A stretch of DNA of 64,000 bases from Vandiemenella viatica (GCA_031002005.1 CM061918.1:64204531-64268530); one strand, 5' to 3'; shown: positions 46,700 through 59,114, numbered from the stretch's first letter. Translations and numbers: made by a program. The notes: generated by a model not told the origin, from the sequence alone.

Positions 46700-48060
46700 T
46701 AAAAAGTATAATAAAGTGACGTACGTTGTCATACAGCTCATAGCAGAATTGTACTGACCTCGAATACTGAATTTATGCATGTAATAAACATTAGCTACAA
46801 CAGTTGTTTGTAGGCGGCATTTTCTTTATAAAAATCTTTCATTTTCGTTCACTCGCATCACATTAGGCCTACTCACTGGGGAATCATAACAGCCACCTAC
46901 ACAAACGGCACGAAACTAGAAATGAGGAGGCAGTAACTGTCCAATCTACGTCTCCCATTGGTCTATTTGGATTACGGCTGGATTCTGAGACATTATTTAG
47001 GCGACAGTGTGTATTTCTGCCATAGTATGGTAATTATAACGACTGGGGGCCAGATCTTAAATAAAGCAGTAATTAAAACTTGTCAGCAAATTGTATTTCC
47101 TTCACTCTTTGTAGCTAAAGTAATCGATTTTGAAGAACTGTACTGAGTTAAACAATTACCTTGTGGTAGAGAAATGGGAATGTCTCTATGGGGAGAAGAC
47201 GGTGTGGGTCTCACTGCGAGACAGTGGACCGGAACGAGATGCATGCTGGGAGATCTCATTTGTCGGGGTGCAGTATGACGTTCTGCTCGGAAGCGTCCGT
47301 GAGTAATGTGACAGACCGTATCAGCCCTCTGACAGATAGTGTGCTTCAGCCAGCACCGCGATACCAGGAACAGGGCTCGCAACTGAAGAAAGTTCTGTGC
47401 CTGCCCAGAATGACCCGACACAAGTCCACGAGTCGTCTGAATAGAGGTTCAATATCCTATCAGAAATTAGGGCCATTAAAGGGGTTTTTTTGTTTGTTTT
47501 TTGTTTTTTTTCCTGCCTCTACGGCTTTTCTTAGGGTCTGCAGCCTTTGGCCGATTACACTATAGGTACAGGTTAGGTAATTTACTGACACATTTTTATT
47601 TACGCATTTTGAGGGAAAACTTTGTCCTCCGTAATAGAGGAATTATGTAACCTTAACATTTAAGGTTATAGTTAATTTTTTTAATTACTTCTTTTTTACT
47701 TGTAGAAACTATTTTGATTTTATATTGTTTTATATATATATAATTGACAGGGTCGCTTTGAATTTGTGCATTCGTAGTGGAATCGATGTGCCAATGTATT
47801 GTAATCTGGTTTCCGATAAGCGTAATGATTCTATTTTTGAATACAGATTTGTCGTCAATTTATTAATTTCTTCTGGTATATATGGTGTAGAAGTCAAATT
47901 GTGGAGTTTCCTTACTGATGTGTAGCGTAGGGCGTTTAACTCACGCTAAGGTAATCCGCCTCCTGGCCGTTATCGCTAACATATTGTAACGATGTAAGGC
48001 AGGATTTTAGCTAGCTTGTGGTCAGTAAATTTTTATCACTTTAAACCTTGGTAAGAGTGT
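46700..48060. other. No gene recognised
   Basis: A GC-richer part at 47140-47430 has overlapping frames of 112 and 125 codons without a recognisable domain. Confidence 0.35.
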
Positions 48061-48189
48061 AGGGTAGATGGTGGTTCACAATGTCCAATCATCGTCATCT
48101 TTTTTTTCTCTTTTTTTGTAGGTTTTTGTTTTTTTTGTGTTTTTGTTTGTTTTTTATTTGTTTTTTCATTTTTTCCTTAGGATTTTATA

Positions 48190-48330
48190 ACTTTTCGGCG
48201 TCATGAACATTAGATCAGAGAGTGGGGATGGCGGTAAAGAACGGGAAGGAATTCGTCCGTTGCCTTTATCAACGAATCATCCCGGAATTCGCCGGCGTGA
48301 TGATCTGGGTGGTCGGAAAGTGATTTTAAG
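48190..48330 (-). repeat. SINE-A fragment, strongly diverged
   Basis: The plus strand has GAACGGGAAGGAATTCG and then CATCCCGGAATTCGCC followed by GTGATGATCTGG, aligning with the SINE-A body at 27840-27910. The T-rich tract at 48095-48180 could be its A-rich tail on the minus strand. The head is not clear. Confidence 0.5.
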
Positions 48331-48499
48331 CAGCAACCTACAAAATTTCATGCCTTGTTGCTACTGCTCACCCACCAGGCTCAATCTTCGTCCCCGGATT
48401 GAGTAACTAACGCTTAGGTTGAAGCTAAAATCTCTCCGCCATGCATATGAAGTGAAGAGATAGGATATTGTTAATAATGATTCGTCAGTCAGATATCCT

Positions 48500-48965
48500 T
48501 CTTTATCAGAGAGAGTGATAAGGGGACATACCCAGAAAATGATGGAATTGGGTTACAAAACTTCTGTCATACCATTACTGAATATGTTGTATGGGACCCA
48601 CATTTTGGATACCGAATATATGTGTTGGAAGGGGTGCAAAGAAGGGATGTTAGTTTTTTGTATGAAAATTACTGCAGAACAAAATCAGTAATTAATATGA
48701 TAAAGAATCTAGAATAGGAGGGTGAAAAGAGTTGTGGGAGTGTACAAAGTGTATATTGATGATGAGACGTGGAAATTTATTGTTGAAAAAATCAAGTGAG
48801 TTGCATGAAAGGAAAAGGCGACCACGAGCATAAACTGGCACTCGATTTCAATCAAAAGGGTGTGGTAAAAATTTCTTTTGTCTGTAAGGGGGTCAGGGAT
48901 TGGTATAAATTACCGAGGGGAATGACGAGTAATTTACCAAATTTATTATTTCATTGGTGATTAAG
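48500..48965 (+). pseudogene. LINE reverse transcriptase C-terminal relic (copy 4)
   Basis: The plus strand keeps LLNMLYGTHILD, a GVQRRDVSFLYENYCRTKS segment, RRVKRVVGVYKVY, GDHEHKLALDFNQKGV and KGVRDWYKLPRGMTSNLP in order across frameshifts. It belongs to the lineage of 2907-3384. Confidence 0.8.
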
Positions 48966-48969
48966 CAAA

Positions 48970-50390
48970 TCGCCGCCCACATGCATTGTCTCGAACGGCT
49001 ATGCTGTTTATTAGATTTTATACCAGCAACATTTAGACTAATGACAAATAACATACGTACGGGCAATGCATTTAATTGCTGTTGATGTTATTCTATAAAA
49101 TAAAAATTGCTTTAAGGGAGCAAGCCAATAGGCAAAAAAAAATCAATATAAATAAACTTAGACGGCGTTAAATTTTCATTATGTCTTCGGTGTCTTTATT
49201 TTGTTACTAGTGTAAGCCCGTGGCCGTTTTTTGCGTATCGTCACGCGCCTAAAACAGTTAGAGTTTTTAGTGTGAAAGATTATGACAGGTCGACCTGATC
49301 TGGCCAAATACGCACCTGACCTGTGTTTCACCCTCAGGGTAAACAAAGTCTCTTGAGCCTGAAGAACTCAAATATATTAAACACGAACAGAGACGATCGC
49401 GCTATCGTATGATTGTTTCAAAGTTCGCGTTTGCTAGACTCGAAATTGCTGAAATACTAACTTGACTACTATTTGACCCTAAAAGTGCACTCTGCAAAAA
49501 TTATACAAGGAAGTACGCAATTGCTTCGAAAGTATCGCGCTGTTTTTGACTGAGGCTGGGAAAACATTTATAATGTTATCTTTGGTCATAGTGTCCGTAA
49601 CGGCCAGAGAACTTAATACAGATTCCAGATTGTTAAATAGTTAATAACAACAATAGAAATGAATTGCCAGAATGCTCGCTTCGGTAACATATTTGGTCTT
49701 ATATGCCCTTTAAATAACCTAATTAAACACGTACACCGATCATGTACAAAGATCATTAACGAAAGTGGTCTGTAAAATACGTAAAAAGCAAATAAAACGT
49801 AATGTATAAACTTTGATCTAGCAGCAACATTACCGAAAGTAATTAAATTGAAATTTAGCATAGACTCGATTGACAATTAGTATTCGCTGTTACAGCAGAA
49901 ACCATGAGTAATTTAAGTTTCTTAAATCGATATGTAATACAGAAAAGTAGTTCAACGCTTTTTTTTAACAGTAAAGTTTATTGATTTTTTTTAACAATAA
50001 AATGGTACGGAAAACAGAATTGATGACTGTATTATGACAATTAATTTCATTGCAGTTGCGTAGCTGTCAAATTGTGCACCTAACTTCTAATAAGTAATAA
50101 CTATGGTCGCTGTTAAATTGCGACTGAAGCTGGCACGTGATGTCATGGTTGTCCAGCCAATAGCTATCGGGTGAGTAAATGAGTGAGCTTAGGAAATTAT
50201 ATTGTATACGTGTTGGTATGCTTATGTAACGAAACACGAATTTCTATTGTAAAATTAAGAAATATTCTTTCTCCTTAGCAAATTGGTGAGTTATTTTACT
50301 ACGGTAATATGGTTATTTTTTATATATTGTAACACTTCTGCAATGTGGCTTGTGCAGTATCATCTTTACTCTTCAGAGAAGGCGCATTCC
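48970..50390. other. No feature recognised
   Basis: AT-rich sequence with no supported exon, RNA or repeat. Confidence 0.4.
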
Positions 50391-50399
50391 TTGTCAAGG

Positions 50400-50950
50400 A
50401 ACAGTCCAAGGCCGCGTAGGGCGCATAATCAGCTGTAATACAAGACCCACGGGGCGAGATTACCACAGAAACCGATTACCAAACGTCGGGGCGGCCTCAT
50501 AAATACAGGACGGGGCGGGTGGAAAAAAAATTCCTGTCCGGATTACGCGGAAGCCCGGGAGGCGACGCTAAACAAATCTCTGGCCAGAGATAGCATATGA
50601 TCCGGACCACCTAGCGCTCCGAGCGGCGGAACCGTGTACTACACCGGGCTGCCGGCATTTCATTATTATAATGGACAAATTTTTAAAATCGTTTCCCACT
50701 TGTTGTTTATGTTATCGCACCGCGTTACGACCCTTAATGACTTCCAGTTCAGTTTTTTTCGTTTTGTTCCAGTTCCGATCGATCTGGGCTTAATTCCTTT
50801 GCGCCTCTGTCGCGCCGGGCCAATTGAATGCGGCGCTCGATTGCAGAGTCGTTCCATGAATAATTCATGTCCCGGTAGCCACAGCGAGGTGATTCGGCGT
50901 TTCCGGGCGTCGCATCGGATTTCGAGCCACTTAACGACGTGAATAACTCA
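50400..50950. other. CpG-rich unassigned block, possible regulatory sequence
   Basis: This is a clear CpG-rich segment in AT-rich surroundings, with no recognised inverted ends, SINE words or reverse-transcriptase text. The 102-codon plus-strand frame (50634-50942) has no known domain. It could be a promoter or conserved non-coding element, or an unrecognised repeat. Confidence 0.3.
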
Positions 50951-51599
50951 GCGGCATTCCGCCTCTACAGACCAACCGCAGTTTCCTTCTCAGCCATTCT
51001 ATCATCTTTGCTACTTAACCACACTACATACAACAATAAGAACTAGTGGCGCCTCATTATCAAGGATATACACTCTGATACTCGATATGGAGTGAATAAT
51101 TTGTGTCTTGGTAAAGTAATTGCAAATGACGTTATTATGGTCCGGTCATCTAAGTGGTTGATTTTCAATCGGCCGCGTAATACGCCGCTGCCATAGTCAT
51201 TGACGTAGTCACAATTCTAGGAACCATCCGAAACACACAACTGTGTTTTCCACATATAAGAACTGGAATTTTTCTTGAGGTAAAAGCCACGTTAAGAAAC
51301 AGTTAACATTGAGACAACGATTGAGATTAAAACGGAAAAGCTGTCACTGAACGGAAATTTCCATAATAGTAAGGTATTGATAAGCGTTTCAATACCGAAA
51401 ACAGACTGACTAGACGTCTGTCTGTTTTTGTCTAACGGTAAAATCCAAGTCGTAGAGGCTGCTGGTACTTTCCTAAAAATACTCATCGGAATTCAGTAAA
51501 TAAGATGATTTGGTGACATCTGAAACCTATTAACTGGTTGACGGTCCAGGTAATCGTAACCAAACTTTATCGTCGTTTCTTACGTTACTGTTAAAAAAC

Positions 51600-51806
51600 T
51601 AACTTAGTACTCAACCCGAAGGTTGATTGGATACTCCCGAAGGCGACATACTAAGCCATTGTGTCGGAGATAGAACGGTCACTTCCTTTCCTCTGGGAAT
51701 TACAGTTTAACGTGGACCCCGAATCGCGAAACGACGTAGCGCAGCGCATATGATCACCAATTCCTTCGGCCACTGGGATTTGAACCCGGGACCCGAGCAC
51801 CGAATT
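51600..51806 (-). repeat. SINE-B, with tRNA-like head
   Basis: In reverse the head holds GGGTCCCGGGTTCAAATCCC, a good B-box. The body continues with GATTCGGGGTCCACGTTAAA and later CTATCTCCGACACAATGG and CAATCAACCTTCGGG. The 3' part matches 29975-30195. Confidence 0.7.
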
Positions 51807-51809
51807 TTT

Positions 51810-52835
51810 AAAAGCAAGAGCATTAAACACTTTAGGTCGACAGGAAAAAATACGAAAGAATTAGAACCGTATGAGTGACGAAGGGGAAAATAATTTAGAT
51901 GTTGTTGGGGCATTCCTAAAATTATAGGAGTAGTACTATTTACTAATCTGCTGTGGGAATTTCTTCTGTATCAGGGGTAACAGAATTTCTGAAGAATTGT
52001 CTTCTAGATTCTTTGCGAGCTTTGAGCTTTATGCACTAGATCTTCACAATAGGACCATTAAAAAACGCTCAAATTAAGAGCCATTAGGTAATCAGTTGAA
52101 ATCTAATAGGAAGTCACAGAGTGACAGACCACCTCCCAACAATTGTATCGTTTCTTAATATGTACTTCCAATGTACAAAATCTACCTTCTGTTTGTTAAT
52201 TATGTTGCCTTATTAGTGCTAGACTGTCAATCAGATGCCAAATCAGGCGAGATAAGATTCGAGCTCGAAAATTCTCGGCCCTACTGCTAACAAAATTGTC
52301 GGTTTTTATTATTTTCCCTAGAAAAAAAGTAATGATATATCTTTTTCTGCAGACTCTTGTGGTGGCACAGGAGACATAACAAAATGCTCGTGACGGTATT
52401 TTAAGTGTATAATTCAGATTAAATAATTTACGGTAATATCTTCATGCATCTTTCGTGTATTGCACATTAAGTTTTATACTAATCTGTCATGACAGTGGCT
52501 CCCGAAGAGTCGATTATTTCTGCAGCTGCCTCCTACAGGCATCAGACAAGTGATCCCGTGGATTGTGTACGGGTTCGTACCCCTGTCCCACAGGAATAGC
52601 TGCGCCCAAACAAACGGCCTGGACTGGCGAGTGAGACGAGCCAAGGCTAGGGAGCGCCCCTTGTGAATGAAACATTTACTCCATAACACCACTATTATCC
52701 AGTACTGTAATTAATAAACAAAATGCTGCAGCAACCAAATTACACACTATTACTTTAGGAAAGGTATAAACTATGAACCGGCATTCCTCTGCAACTGCAG
52801 GAGAAACCAACGTTATTTAAAGAATCTTATTCTGT
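51810..52835. other. No gene recognised
   Basis: A GGGTTCGTACCCC word near 52570 may be a B-box of a SINE head. Nothing else is supported. Confidence 0.35.
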
Positions 52836-52837
52836 GT

Positions 52838-52990
52838 AGCAAGTTAAAATGGAGTCGTTACAAATTCGCAATCCTGGGTTTGAAGCCCGGTGAGACGATA
52901 AACTTTTTGGGGTCTTGATTTGATCATATGAGTAAGTTGGAACATTGTGGTTTGGTTTCCACCTTAAATTGAAGGTTGAGCTACGACAAA
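52838..52990 (+). repeat. SINE-B, degraded
   Basis: It has the B-box-like CTGGGTTTGAAGCCCGG and then TGGTTTGGTTTCCACCTTAA with AATTGAAGGTTGAGC, in SINE-B order on the plus strand. Confidence 0.5.
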
Positions 52991-52994
52991 TGTG

Positions 52995-54415
52995 GAATGC
53001 AAGGGAATTCGGAACTCTTTACTTACAATAAAATTATAATGAAAATAAGGATGAATGATGTTAATTTGGTATCCACATATGATACAGACACACTCAAACA
53101 TCAAAATTATCGGTCGTTTAAGTTTCTTCGGCAGAGGAATGACTAACTAGTTCTAGCAGTTTATAGATTAGGTAGAAGAGGGTGGGAGAATATTTATCTG
53201 AAGCAAAAATGTAGTCACCTACGATAAAATGATAAACAAATACGAAACAAACTATCGAGAATGCTAAATTAGATAATTACTCAAGAAAAGACTATTTTAT
53301 TTCTTCTTATAGATGTTGCTCTTCTAACTCTCTCAAGACCTAATCATTAGACTTAAATAAGCCTTACAAACATTTTTATTTTATCGAAGCTCGTTTGATT
53401 TCACAAAGGTAACAAGACTGTGACGATCTAACTCGTTTCTCGGATATAGTCGTCATTTTCCAATATGAAAAAAACATTAATGAACATAGAAAACGGTTTT
53501 TTAATCTGCGAAATATGACCTTAATACCACAATTATATAATTAATTTCTTGACAGATAATATGTTTCTTATATGATGTCAATCTGAGATAATTCACGTAC
53601 ACTACGTTCTATTTATAGTAAAATGATCGATGAATTTAATATATACATAACATGGTCAACATAAGTCTTGGGCAGAGCATGTGATGTAGTATATTGAGGG
53701 ATTTTAGTTATAGTATATTGCAAATTTTACTCGGGATAATTTTTCTCAAGCTGCAGCTATGTAATTTAATTCCACCCAACGAAGCAGAGCTCAAGGTTGG
53801 GGCAAAGTCACTTCCCGTGGGAAGCAGTCCCCCTACCACGGTAGCCCAGAAGGCCCTTAGTAAGGGATTTTAAACGAATAGAACTAATGTCACATGACTT
53901 CCCCCACTACGCTCCTACTCTGGAGAGCGCAGTCGAGAACAGCCTTCGGGGCAGTTTATTCGCCGAGTATCAAGATGGATCACGCCACCAGATGGCATGC
54001 AGATTTTATTAGGTAAAGGCTAATGCATTTATACCCTTCTGCTGGCTTAGAAAGAATATTCCGAGTGACAGGATTTTATTAGTAAGAGAGTTATTTCATG
54101 AGAGCTATTTTATGCAGTATTTTCAGTTATTTCAAGTGTATTTCTATGTGCCTATTTTTATTGAAGTATTAAAGTCACTCCATTCTTTCAACTACATGTT
54201 TTCATTTGTATCGCTGATTCCTGCTTATTACTAGCAATAAATGTGGGCAGAACGTAATTGCTCTGATCCTAGGGCCACATATCTTCGGAAGCTGACCGGG
54301 GAGTGGTTGATCAGAGACGAATCCAAACTTGGCTGTGGTGAATTGCCGCTCGTTTACTACAGTGATATGACTGTTGTTATGTGTGTCAGTGTCGTAAGGC
54401 CTAGTAATACGCAAC
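52995..54415. other. No gene recognised
   Basis: The stretch 53890-53930 (CATGACTTCCCCCACTACG) resembles the outer end of SINE-C and may be a fragment. No exon is supported. Confidence 0.35.
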
Positions 54416-54421
54416 TCTCCA

Positions 54422-54700
54422 GCGTGGCTCAGTGAGCTGAGGTGCCGCATAGTGGATCTGGGAGCTACAAAAGGACCGGTCTGTAGCCCTGGTCCTCGCG
54501 TGCCGACGTCCTCATTGTGGTTTTTAAGAACTTTCCTGCAATGATTAAAGCGAAGGCTGAGACAATTTCCAATCTTCGCCACATATAATACACATTTCAC
54601 AAACAAAAATACACTTACCATACACATAACATAGTTGCACGTTTCGCAGACAGATGGCAATACTTCACTTCCTCCTCTAATGCAGCACTCAAGGTAGAGG
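54422..54700 (+). repeat. SINE-C, copy 3
   Basis: The plus-strand head AGCGTGGCTCAGTGAGCTGA is close to a tRNA A-box. A degraded B-box, GGACCGGTCTGTAGCCCTGG, follows. The body has CATTGTGGTTTTTAAG, CACATTTCACAAAC and CGTTTCGCAGACAGATGGCA, and ends ACTTCACTTCCTCC. It explains the 152-codon minus-strand frame here. Confidence 0.7.
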
Positions 54701-54739
54701 TTAAAGACGCGGGCACTTAAAACTCTGCTGCTGTGCGGA

Positions 54740-54990
54740 CGAACCTATTCCCTCCGGGCCTAGCACCCAAGAACGAGCCGTGGCGTGGGAAGAGAGGCGC
54801 GTTTGCTCGCAGGGATGGCGCGTCCATATCAGCAACCCAGTCGGTAAACATCAAAGGCCCTGTTAGCTGAAACGACACAAGGCAATATGGTGGGGAGGTG
54901 GCGAAGGCTAGCCTGAAGCGCATGCTGATCCGTACATTTCGACTTCACGGCGCGGCCTACAAAACGACGGGCTATGGGAAGCCACCAGAA
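54740..54990. mobile_element. MITE-3-like GC-rich repeat, copy 1 (diverged)
   Basis: The blocks GGTGGGGAGGTGGCG, GGCTAGCCTGAAGCGC and GGCGCGGCCTAC run in the same order as in 62895-63238. Its inverted ends are not clear, so the limits are approximate. Confidence 0.45.
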
Positions 54991-54994
54991 GACA

Positions 54995-55930
54995 GCGTGG
55001 TGACTAAGAATCGTGCTCGAGGAGTGAAATTTTTTGGGGTTGAACCAGCTAACCTCGTGACAGGTGCCATTTACTTTCATCGCTTCTCAGCGACGACAGT
55101 CAACGTGGTGGGTGTTCGTGTAGGACGCACATGTTGAGCGAGATATACAAATCTGATGTACAGCGGTGAAATCGCTAAAGACAACTCACGAACATCTAGT
55201 CAATTCAAGAAGCCTGTTATTCGTCGCATCATTTGAAATCTGAAAGTATAGACGGCTGTTAAGCATCTTGACAATCCGAACTGTTCTTGACCAAAAGGCG
55301 CTACATCCTGGTCGTATTTTGTTTGATATTTCGGAGTTTTACAGCTGGTTTGTGGCCTGTTGGCTCTGTCTAGACTCCAGACAGGTGATATCATCCGACT
55401 CCTTGTTGCCGCTAGTAGAACGATTACTTGGCGCGTAGTAATGTGTCTTTAGCACGCGTCTGGTCATTAGTCATAGCAGCCCCGTTGTTCGTGGTCCGGA
55501 GACTATCCTAACGACCTCCAGATGTGATCTCTGGCGCTATGCGGCCTCATTAACAACACGTCTCGCTCGGAACACTACCTTTCTACCTGGATGACAAGGC
55601 CTGATTAAACATTGACTCCACCAGGACGTTTTGTTTCGGTGTAATGGGGTTGGATCTTTGGAAGATTACCTTATTGCTGGGAACCTTAGGAACCAACAAC
55701 TGATGTTGCCAGCAGATATTCACCTCACAGCATTAGGATGGCCAATCCCATCAAAGAGAACCTGAGCATCCTGTGCTATCAGACAAATCTGCAAGATTTG
55801 CTGTGCAGAGATATTTGTTTTGAAAGCTGTGGAAGATCAGTCCACTGAAGTGAATCAGGAGATTCGAACCGTCTGAAAGACAGATTTTTACACTTGAATT
55901 CAAAACCATCGAAATATCCACTCTAGTTAA
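54995..55930. other. No feature recognised
   Basis: Moderately GC-rich sequence with no supported ORF, splice sites or known repeat. Confidence 0.35.
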
Positions 55931-55937
55931 GAAATCA

Positions 55938-56180
55938 TTTTTTTTAAATTATGGCTTTACGCCTCGTCGACGGCTAAGATCATTAGAGGTGGGATGGGAC
56001 TGGGGACAAGGAACGGGAAGGAATTCGACCATGCCCTTTTTGAAAGAAGACTCCCAACATTCGCCTGGAGTGATTTGGGAAACCATAGAAAACCCAAATC
56101 TAGATGACCGGAAGGGGATTCGAACCCGCGTCCTCCCGAATGCGAGGCCAGAACGTTAACCGTTCACCCACCACGCTCGG
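55938..56180 (-). repeat. SINE-A, near full length
   Basis: In reverse the head reads GAGCGTGGTGGGTGAACGGT and GGGTTCGAATCCCCTTCC. The body has TTTGGGTTTTCTATGG and CGAATGTTGGGAG, then a GTCGACGAGGCGTAAAGCC block and an A-rich tail at 55938-55945. It has the same order as 27774-28011 with an extra 3' segment shared with 63508-63708. Confidence 0.8.
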
Positions 56181-56189
56181 TATCAATAT

Positions 56190-57250
56190 GTTACTTGCAG
56201 ATATTGGCTTTGGAATTCTTGATTGGTAAACCCATCGAGAGCAGTGAAGGCTTCCCTGGCGACCAGCAACTGAACTGTTTGCACGATGTCTTGTAAAGAT
56301 TTCACCGTAGAAAATTTGGAATATACGCACATCGAATAATGCGAATGTAGAGATGGTTCCTTCAGAAGGCCTTTGCCAAATACCTTCTCGTTCCTCATCT
56401 CCTGCCTCCAATAACGCTAACGTTAACTAGCCGTAAAGTTCAAAGCAAGAAAACCTTTAGCTGCTGAACGAGTAATAGCTGGATGACCTCTCAAAGACAG
56501 AACTACATGGGGTAAACAATTACAATGTTGAGCTTCACGGTAGTTGTAGATGATTTCTCGGTTCTCCGAATGGAGCCGCCTGCAACTCAGTCAACTGAAG
56601 AAAGCAACGGCAAGATGGATGAAACGTCAGATTTAAAAAAAAAAATCTACGTGGCCTCAACTCTAAAACCAAGAAAACAAATTATAAGGCTGTTAAACCA
56701 TGAAAGGTCCACAGTTCAAAACTCAGTTATATATATATCTGGCTTCGCACTTTACAGCTCTCGACAAAATCAATCATATATGTTACAGATTTTTCTGCTG
56801 AAATTTGAGACACCAGACGACATGACAGCCAAACATGCATTAGTGGTCTGATTTCTTACAATTTTATATTTGACTAATATGTTTCGCTACAGTTCAATTA
56901 TAGGCTCAACACCATAATCCGGAAATTCTGTCTCAGATTCTACATTATTCATAAATAAATTTCTTATGCACGCTTTGTAGGTAATATTAATCTGAGGATA
57001 TGGCAAATTTTCCTTAATTTTTTAAGATTTATTACTGGGTTGCGACCTACCAATTGTGAAACGCTGACCTAATAATTGGTTCGTGAAAGCAGAGTAGGCT
57101 ACAGTAAGAATAGATACTGATACTTTTTGTTATTCGAGGTCAAATAGATGAGTAAGGGAAAAAGTCTGCGAGTATTAAAATATAGTGAGTGCAAAGGGGT
57201 TCGCCCGTTTGAGAAATATAACGAACCGTATAGGGAAACTGGCACGAGCA
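56190..57250. other. No gene recognised
   Basis: A 108-codon plus-strand frame (56525-56851) has no domain I recognise and no clear splice context. Confidence 0.35.
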
Positions 57251-57254
57251 CGTT

Positions 57255-57560
57255 TTTTTTGTGCGGTGGCGGTGGAACACGACACAATGGCCGTGTGACG
57301 CGGGCGCCGTGCAGTATTTTGTGGGCAGGTTATGCCCGCCTTGTGGGCGGTTGCCTGTGTTTTACGGCCAGTGGCCGCGTTAAGTGTTGGTAACACACCG
57401 CGCCCACTAACACGGACCTGCCTTCACTCGGCCCGAACAGCACGCCGGACGAAGAGGCACTCCAGCAAAACACAACTCCCAATCTGTTGTCTTCATCCAA
57501 ACACACCGCTCCATAGTCGCAGTATAGTTTAATACGCCCATGAAAACCACGCGCCATGAA
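57255..57560. other. CpG-rich block next to the minisatellite
   Basis: It is GC- and CpG-rich with several overlapping short frames on both strands (75 and 81 codons). No domain is recognised. It could be a promoter-like island or part of an unidentified repeat. Confidence 0.3.
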
Positions 57561-57658
57561 TTCGGTTTAATTTTTTTTAAATGAAACTTTTTTGGTGACG
57601 ATAGGGAGACATTTGCTAGCGTTACTGGTTACGCGCTAAGTACGCGTGCAACACAGTA

Positions 57659-58582
57659 TCCTGCGCATGACGCCTAATGTTCCGCGCGTGCGCACTTAAC
57701 GTTCTGCACATGCACACTTAACGTTCTGCGCATACGCACTTAACGTTCTGCGCATACGCACCTAACGTTCTGCGCATACGCACTTAACGTTCTGCGCATA
57801 CGCACCTAACGTTCTGCGCATGCGCACTTAACGTTCTGCACATGCACACTTAACGTTCTGCGCATACGCACTTAACGTTCTGCGCATACGCACCTAACGT
57901 TCTGCGCATACGCACCTAACGTTCTGCGCATACGCACTTAACGTTCTGCGCATACGCACCTAACGTTCTGCGCATACGCACTTAACGTTCTGCGCATACG
58001 CACCTAACGTTCTGCGCATGCGCACTTAACGTTCTGCACATGCACACTTAACGTTCTGCGCATACGCACTTAACGTTCTGCGCATACGCACCTAACGTTC
58101 TGCGCATACGCACCTAACGTTCTGCGCATACGCACTTAACGTTCTGCGCATACGCACCTAACGTTCTGCGCATACGCACCTAACGTTCTGCGCATACGCA
58201 CCTAACGTTCTGCGCATACGCACTTAACGTTCTGCGCATACGCACCTAACGTTCTGCGCATGCGCACTTAACGTTCTGCACATGCACACTTAACGTTCTG
58301 CGCATACGCACTTAACGTTCTGCGCATACGCACCTAACGTTCTGCGCATACGCACTTAACGTTCTGCGCATACGCACTTAACGTTCTGCGCATACGCACC
58401 TAACGTTCTGCGCATACGCACTTAACGTTCTGCGCATACGCACCTAACGTTCAGCGCATGCGCACTTAACGTTCTGCACATGCACACTTAACGTTCTGCG
58501 CATACGCACTTAACGTTCTGCGCATACGCACTTAACGTTCTGCGCATACGCACTTAACGTTCGGCACATGCACACTTAGCGT
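57659..58582. repeat. 22 bp minisatellite, 42 full units
   Basis: The consensus unit is TCTGCGCATACGCACTTAACGT. Units keep exact 22 bp phase: marker GCACATGCACAC units begin at 57706, 57838, 58036, 58278, 58476 and 58564, all separated by multiples of 22. Variants are mostly transitions (CGCATACGC, CGCATGCGC, CACATGCAC; CACTTAA or CACCTAA). A CATGCGCAC unit precedes each of the marker units from 57838 to 58476, and these doublets are spaced 9, 11 and 9 units, indicating block duplication. A truncated unit follows to about 58600. Confidence 0.97.
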
Positions 58583-58803
58583 TCTGTGCACTTAAAATGT
58601 TAAAAGCTTGAATTGCTTTTAATACTCACTAAAAATCATTTGAAGATGTTACACGGAATATTTACATACAGAGGAGTTTCTATTATTACGCACTGATATA
58701 TACACCAGTATTTTTTAGTTGCAATTTGTTTATTGATACTTTTTATTTACATTAGTTAGATGTAGATGGTTTCTTCATATTCTCTGAACGCTGTAGAAAG
58801 TAA

Positions 58804-59111
58804 GAGGGCGTCCATTAATTACGTTAGGTCAGATAGGGGAAGGTCCGGCGAAATCTCACCAAGGTGGAGGGGGGATCGACGGGAATTTCAAGTGAGCTTT
58901 TTGAAATTCTTAAAGAACAATAGAGCTAAAACAAAAAAAGTCTCAAAAACTACGAGTTCGATCAGCAAGGGGGGGGGGAGGAGGTCCAGTGAAAATCTCA
59001 CGTAATCTTGTGAGGGGGGGGGGCGGTTCGACCAGATCTCACCAGAGCGGGATTGAGGAGGGGGGGACCGGAATTCCGGAAAAACACCACACGTAATTAA
59101 TAGTTGCCCCC
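58804..59111. mobile_element. MITE-1, copy 5
   Basis: The ends GAGGGCGTCCATTAATTACG and, in reverse, GGGGGCAACTATTAATTACG are inverted repeats. TAA flanks both sides (58801-58803 and 59112-59114). The internal ATCTCACCAAG, GAGCTAAAAC, GTCTCAAAAACTACGAG and CCGGAAAAACACC words and the G-runs match the other copies. Confidence 0.85.
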
Positions 59112-59114
59112 TAA

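Noticed and set aside
47083..47565. Overlapping ORFs of 112 and 125 codons as a gene
   Set aside because: Both strands are open in a GC-richer patch, no domain is visible, and the plus frame ends in low-complexity T-runs.
54202..54660. 152-codon minus-strand ORF
   Set aside because: It coincides with SINE-C copy 3 and continues into flanking sequence; no domain is recognised.
57659..58582. CRISPR-like array
   Set aside because: The 22 bp units are contiguous with no spacers; it is a minisatellite in a eukaryotic genome.
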